Origin: Hyperoplus lanceolatus
Taxonomy: Eukaryota; Chordata; Actinopteri; Uranoscopiformes; Ammodytidae
DNA: 64,000 bases
Direction: 5' to 3'
Assembly: GCA_026929865.2 (NCBI GenBank)
Contig: CM049398.1
Location: 20,187,501-20,251,500, forward strand
Position numbers and translations under genes: made by a program. A model generated the notes under the pieces. It ran no database searches, had not been told where the DNA came from, and saw only the letters and a program-made list of their open reading frames with translations. Within the stretch, counting starts at the first letter, position 1. Every line of letters begins with the position of its first letter. Positions 59,360 through 64,000 of the stretch are shown here, one piece after another.

Positions 59360-60242
59360 AGTCGAACTACTGACTGAAATCAATTCTACAAAGAATATTG
59401 CCTGGAGGTTATATACTTTAGCGAGGCATACAATTGATGAATGGTGAAAGTACAGTGGTGTTAATGCTCGAAAGAACGTAAATCTCCTTAGAAGCTTTTA
59501 TGGTAAAAGGTTGACAACGTATATGTAAGGTCACAGTAATCTGTCAAAAAATATATTCAAAAATATATTCAGTTCATCTCTGGTTGTCAATATATAGTAT
59601 AAGATAAGATATATAATATAAAGTATCCATGTACTTAAACCTATACTAACTAACATGAAAGAGCACTCCTAAAAATACCATAACTTATTATGATAAATCT
59701 TACTTTTGTTGTTTCTGTAACTGGGTGGCAATTGCATAAAGGTCCCGTTGCATAAATGTCCCATGATTTTGCTCCCAAACATTCTGTGATAATGTGAACA
59801 TTCATATTGGGCCTATTAGTGTTCAAGCAGAATACTGCAACATTTTTCTCCATGGAGCAACTGAAATTGATTCAACTGGTTCAAATATATGGGACGAGTT
59901 TACAAAAAAAAAATATATTTAATAATTCAAAATGTTTGATGGCAAGAAGAGAGCAGGGCGAGAGAAACCCTTTCTATTTCAGTGGTTCTAGGCATGGAAG
60001 TACTTTTTTTTCTTCCCCGCAAGACATTCTTAATGCTGCTCATGGGTTGCTGTAGCTGAGCAGTAGGACTGCAATTACATGTCAAACTTGAAGATCAGTT
60101 TAAGGCAAGACACCCCAGGTGAATAGGGATTTTTTTTAAACTTATAGATATCATCATGAAACTTTGCCAGTTGATTACTAACACTAACACAATTATGTTT
60201 TGTATTACATGTTTTTCTTTAAATATGCAAATATGGCAATAC
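56331..60242. other. Unassigned non-coding region
   Basis: No recognisable exon or complete mobile element in nearly 4 kb. It includes pyrimidine-rich stretches (57470-57540, 57780-57900) and a CA repeat (59271-59357). Confidence 0.5.
59271..59357. repeat. (CA)n microsatellite, about 43 units
   Basis: Uninterrupted CA dinucleotide run. Confidence 0.97.
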
Positions 60243-60440
60243 TTAAAGGTGCAGTGTGTAATATGACATCATCAAGAAAGTTCTACAAAGTTCTAGAATG
60301 CAACACTCCCTGGGTAACCCCAACCCTTTCGAATAATAACAGAAGCTGCAGTGGCCTTCAAGGACAAGAACAATTCTACATTTTAAACAATGCACCTGAT
60401 GACATTCCAACTATGACACTTTCAAGATGGCGGCACTAGG
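60243..60440. mobile_element. Possible TTAA-element end
   Basis: TTAA at 60243-60246 followed by AGGTGCAGTGTGTAATATG resembles the terminus of a common fish non-autonomous TTAA element. The matching opposite end is not found, so this would be a fragment. Confidence 0.35.
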
Positions 60441-60547
60441 CCTTGGTCCAAAATATGCAGAAATATGGACATATATGAGACCCTTTCTAAGGGAAAAAAT
60501 AATAATTCAAAACATTTTTTTCAGCTAATATGCACTAAATTAAATGT

Positions 60548-63500
60548 ACTTATAATAATAATAATAAATAATAATAAATTTTATTTAAAGGCGCCTTTCA
60601 AGACACGCAAGGACACCGTACAATGTGAAAAATACAGTACAATTAATTGATTTAAAAACAAAATGGGATGGGAAGATCAGGGGGGGTAAGCAAATTTGAA
60701 AAGATGAGTTTTGAGTTTAGATTTGAACAGGGATATGGAGTCACTGTTGCGGATGTCGGGGGGTAATGCATTCCAGAGCAGGGGAGCAGAGCGGCTGAAG
60801 GCTCTGCTCCCCATCGTGGTGAGACGGGCAGAGGGGACAGTGAGGTGAACTGAGGAGGAGGAGCGGAGTGCACGGGAGGGAGTGGCAATTTGAATGAGGT
60901 CTGTTAGATATGTGGGTGCAAGGTTATGGATGCTTTTGAAGGTGTAGAGGAGGATTTTAAATTGAATACGGAAATGAACCGGGAGCCAATGAAGCTGGTG
61001 AAGGACAGGGGTGATGTGGTGAGAGGAGGGTGTTCTGGAGATGATCCTTGCTGCTGAGTGTTGAAGAAGTTGGAGTTTATGGAGGGTTTTTTGGGGGAGA
61101 CCGAAAAGGAGGGAGTTGCAGTAGTCGAGCCTTGATGTGACCAGACTGTGGACAAGGATGGTGGCAGTGTGGGGTGTAAGGGAGGGGCGGAGGCGGTTGA
61201 TGTTTCGTAGGTGGAAGTAGGCAGTTCGGGTAATGTTATTGATGTGGGGTTGAAATGAAAGTGTGGTGTCGAGGATGACACCCAGACTCTTAACCTGGGG
61301 GGAGGGTGAAACAGTGGAGTTATCAATGGTGAGAGAAAAGCTGTCGGTTTTGGATAGTGTAGATTTGGTGACAATGAGGAGAACCTCGGTTTTGCTGCTG
61401 TTTAATTTCAGGAAGTTTTGAGTGAACCAGGTTTTTATTTCTGAGATGCAATCAGTAAGGGAAGTGGGCGGGAGAGTGGACGAGGGCTTTGTAGAGAGGT
61501 AGAGCTGGGTGTCATCAGCATAACAGTGGAAACTAATGTCAAATTTGCGGAAGATATTGCCAAGGGGAAGGAGGTAAATGATGAAGAGCAGGGGCCCCAG
61601 GACAGAGCCCTGGGGAACACCTGTGGTGACGGGGGAGGGGATGGATTTAAAAGACTTTAGTTGAACAAATTGAGTACGGCCAGAAAGATAAGAAGTGAAC
61701 CAATCTAACGGAGTGTCAGTGATGCCAATGGAGGATAGTCTGTTGAGGAGGGTGGTGTGACAGATGGTATCAAAGGCTGCACTCAGGTCCAGGAGGATGA
61801 GGATGGTGAGTAGTCCAGAATCAGCTGCCATAAGGAGGTCGTTGGTGATTTTGATGAGTGCAGTTTCAGTGCTATGGAGTGGGCGGAATCCGGACTGGAA
61901 CTGTTCATAAAGGTAATTGTCAGATAGGTGAAAATGGAGTTGGGAGGCCACTGTCTTTTCCAGGATTTTGGAGATGAAGGGAAGATTGGATATAGGACGG
62001 AAGTTGTTGAAGTTGGAGGGGTCTGCACCAGGTTTTTTCAGAATTGGGGTGATGGCAGCAGTTTTGAAGGATATAGGGACAGTTCCAGTAGTAAGAGAAG
62101 AGTGGATGATTGCAGAAATGAGAGGAACTAGGGAGGGGAGGGAGGCCTTAACCAGATGTGTGGGTAGGGGGTCAAGTTGACAGGTGGATGGCTTGGATTT
62201 CCGAATTAGTTCAGTTATTTCTGAGATATCAGGGAGCTGGAAGGAGGAGAATGAGTGTGTGGAAGGGTGAAAGTCGGCTGAGATATTGAGATGAGGGGTT
62301 GATCCAAGGTGCTGGTGAATGTTTTTGATTTTATCGATGAAAAAGGACATCATGGAGTTGCAGAAGGAGGTTGTGTACAGGTGAGGGGGGAGAGAATCGT
62401 GGGGTTGGGTAATTTTGTTAAGAAGGGAAAAGAGTGACTTAGAGTTTCCTTTGTTGGCAGTGATCATATTGGAGTAGTAGTGGGTTTTAGTGCTGGCAAT
62501 GGAGTCCTTATAATGCAAGATGTGGTTCTTGTACATCTCTTTGTGAATACTGAGACCAGTTTTCCTATGAAGACGTTCAAGTTGCCGACCTTTGGCTTTC
62601 ATTAAACGGAGATCGGGAGTGAACCAAGGGGCGGAGACGGAAAAGGAAACAGATCTGGTTTTTAATGGGGCAAGGGAATTAAGGATATTATTGAGTCCAG
62701 TGTTGTAGTGAGAGACCAGATCATCAGGAGTGGATAGATTGTGAATGTCAGGGAGGCAGGAGGAGTGGATTCTTGAAGTGAGAGTGGCAGGGTCAATATT
62801 CTTTATATTATGAAATGAAATAGGGCAGGGTTTTTTTGAGATGGAGAGAGCAAGTTTAAATGTAAATGAGAGGAGAAAATGGTCAGTTATGGGGAGTTCA
62901 TCAGCTGTGAGATCAAGGGGGGTGACACCAGAGCAGCAGATTAAGTCCAGAATGTGTCCTTTGGAGTGTGTGGGGAAAGTGGTATGTTGTTGACATCCAA
63001 CACTCTCTAAACAGGAAGTAAAGTCTTTGGTGAGAGGCAGATTGATATTGTCCATGTGAATGTTAAAATCACCCAGTATAATTATGTTTGGTGAGAGAGA
63101 GGATAAATGGGTGAGAAAGGCAGCAAAGTCATTTAAAAATTCACTATTTTGTTTAGGGGGGCGGTAGACAGTAGCAATGATGGTTGGAATGGGACCAGAC
63201 AACTCACAGACAACAGACTCAAACGAGCTGCAGACAGGCACTGACAACGGCGAGACCTTCAACTTATCGCGGTAAATCATCGCGAGACCTCCTCCTCGGC
63301 CAGAGCCACGGGGTTGACAGATGTAAACAAACCCGCTAGGAGTGGATTCAATCAGCTGCGAAAAGTCGTTGGGCTGTTGCCATGTCTCGGTTAAACATAA
63401 AAAGTCTAGCTTGCGATCAGTGATGATATCCTGAATGAGATGTCCTTTGCTTGTCAGTGAGCGGATATTAAGGAGAGCGAAGTTGAGTGCGGTGTTGTCA

Positions 63501-64000
63501 CAGCTGACGGCGCTAGCCGACCGAGCTAGGTGGGCTAACACACTGTGGTTGACGCTGTGGTCGACAGCCCGGCTGGTTGAGCATTGAGGGGGAGGAGAGC
63601 TGGACCAGATCGACTTAATTCCTGTAGAGCTGTTGTGGTGGAAATTCCTGCGGGACCCTCGGTGGATGTATCTCCGGCGGGGCTGGAAGGCGATGTCCGG
63701 GTGAAGGTGGAAAGCCTCCGGCGGAGGTCCGGGCAGGTGACAGCGGAGCCGGAGCAGGTCAATGGCTGAGTACTGGAGCAAACCCGTCACTGGTAGATGA
63801 GCAGGCATTAAGACGATCCAGATACAGACAAACCAGATGTATGTCCTAGCGGCCCACATTGTAGACTTTGGCAGCATCAACGGTCAATGGAGACGCCAGT
63901 TGAGGCTCAAACCGGAGTAGAGCAGGTAAGCTAGCCGCCAGTGAATTGTAATTTTCACAGAAACGGTAGTGCCAAAAGATCGTAGAAGTATTTCAAATGA
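60548..64000 (-). mobile_element. L2-type LINE, nearly full length
   Basis: Minus-strand element with an intact ORF2-like frame (60677-63877), a short 3' UTR containing GAAAGGCGCCTTTAAATAAA and a (TTA)n-type tail near 60548-60585, as in L2/CR1-group LINEs that end in short tandem repeats. The 5' part runs to or past the window edge. No internal insertions or frame breaks are seen, in contrast to every other LINE here. Confidence 0.9.
60677..63877 (-). CDS. L2-type LINE endonuclease/reverse transcriptase, intact
   Basis: Replicase of a non-LTR retrotransposon: it nicks DNA and reverse-transcribes its own RNA at the nick. The ATG at 63877 gives 1066 residues with no break; a hydrophobic stretch ([12 protein letters not shown]) near the N terminus is unusual. 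The endonuclease domain begins about residue 130: N in LLNIRSL, E in [17 protein letters not shown] and D-H in ITDHFLLSF. The RT domain (about 600-850) shows [54 protein letters not shown] (about 753) and the catalytic YADDTQLYL (about 786). The C terminus has the usual [18 protein letters not shown] and PLLWNALP motifs. Family copies are of similar length, so this may be functional. Confidence 0.95.
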   Translation of the reverse strand: MLPKSTMWAARTYIWFVCIWIVLMPAHLPVTGLLQYSAIDLLRLRCHLPGPPPEAFHLHPDIAFQPRRRYIHRGSRRNFHHNSSTGIKSIWSSSPPPQCSTSRAVDHSVNHSVLAHLARSASAVSCDNTALNFALLNIRSLTSKGHLIQDIITDRKLDFLCLTETWQQPNDFSQLIESTPSGFVYICQPRGSGRGGGLAMIYRDKLKVSPLSVPVCSSFESVVCELSGPIPTIIATVYRPPKQNSEFLNDFAAFLTHLSSLSPNIIILGDFNIHMDNINLPLTKDFTSCLESVGCQQHTTFPTHSKGHILDLICCSGVTPLDLTADELPITDHFLLSFTFKLALSISKKPCPISFHNIKNIDPATLTSRIHSSCLPDIHNLSTPDDLVSHYNTGLNNILNSLAPLKTRSVSFSVSAPWFTPDLRLMKAKGRQLERLHRKTGLSIHKEMYKNHILHYKDSIASTKTHYYSNMITANKGNSKSLFSLLNKITQPHDSLPPHLYTTSFCNSMMSFFIDKIKNIHQHLGSTPHLNISADFHPSTHSFSSFQLPDISEITELIRKSKPSTCQLDPLPTHLVKASLPSLVPLISAIIHSSLTTGTVPISFKTAAITPILKKPGADPSNFNNFRPISNLPFISKILEKTVASQLHFHLSDNYLYEQFQSGFRPLHSTETALIKITNDLLMAADSGLLTILILLDLSAAFDTICHTTLLNRLSSIGITDTPLDWFTSYLSGRTQFVQLKSFKSIPSPVTTGVPQGSVLGPLLFIIYLLPLGNIFRKFDISFHCYADDTQLYLSTKPSSTLPPTSLTDCISEIKTWFTQNFLKLNSSKTEVLLIVTKSTLSKTDSFSLTIDNSTVSPSPQVKSLGVILDTTLSFQPHINNITRTAYFHLRNINRLRPSLTPHTATILVHSLVTSRLDYCNSLLFGLPQKTLHKLQLLQHSAARIISRTPSSHHITPVLHQLHWLPVHFRIQFKILLYTFKSIHNLAPTYLTDLIQIATPSRALRSSSSVHLTVPSARLTTMGSRAFSRSAPLLWNALPPDIRNSDSISLFKSKLKTHLFKFAYPP

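Overview
The window looks like gene-poor, repeat-rich DNA from a teleost fish. The mobile elements are of kinds abundant in fish: a nearly full-length L2-type LINE, several TAGGG-ended and CAG-ended hAT elements, a Tc1 element, piggyBac debris, tRNA-derived SINEs and long CA/GT microsatellites. The one ribosomal fragment is typical vertebrate 18S. I recognise no host protein-coding gene with confidence; the recognisable coding sequence belongs to transposable elements. All identifications are by eye; no database search was run.

Layout. 1-6520: a relic hAT element (316-2651), a 43-bp tandem repeat (2918-3083), a minus-strand LTR followed by a tRNA-Trp-type primer-binding site (3812-4305), and a TTAA-type fold-back element (about 4335-6516) carrying a nested element (4938-6260). 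6521-20096: mostly unassigned non-coding DNA with microsatellites, perfect hairpins, a second copy of the fold-back element (about 15852-16775) and an LTR-like stretch. 20097-25763: a long solo LTR with a 4-bp duplication, a Tc1 element whose transposase is broken by one stop codon, a TA-flanked non-autonomous element and a SINE with a 15-bp duplication.

26880-42598 is a stack of insertions. A LINE is split by a ZBED-type hAT element, which is split by a smaller hAT-like element that contains about 360 bp of 18S rRNA. The second copy of the TA-flanked element is split by a TTAA element. Then follow another SINE, LINE fragments, a TAGGG hAT, a GGTAAC fold-back, piggyBac remains and a LINE 5' part split by a hAT element. 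42599-47570 is a hAT remnant split by a TTAA element that contains a nearly complete DUF4371-type hAT transposase gene. 47690-about 56330 is one minus-strand L1 element broken by a hAT element (48588-50343) and by a 3.4-kb fold-back element (52604-56003), which holds a one-arm 78-bp repeat array and a possible small intron-containing gene. 56331-60242 is unassigned. 60548 to the right edge is an L2-type LINE with an uninterrupted 1066-codon reading frame.

There is no gene network here. The interest lies in insertion order, which can be read from target-site duplications and from paired copies with and without an insertion, and in cargo carried by non-autonomous elements: the 18S rRNA piece and the possible spliced mini-gene. 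The L2 LINE looks youngest and most likely to be competent; the Tc1 and DUF4371 hAT genes are each a few mutations away from an open frame.
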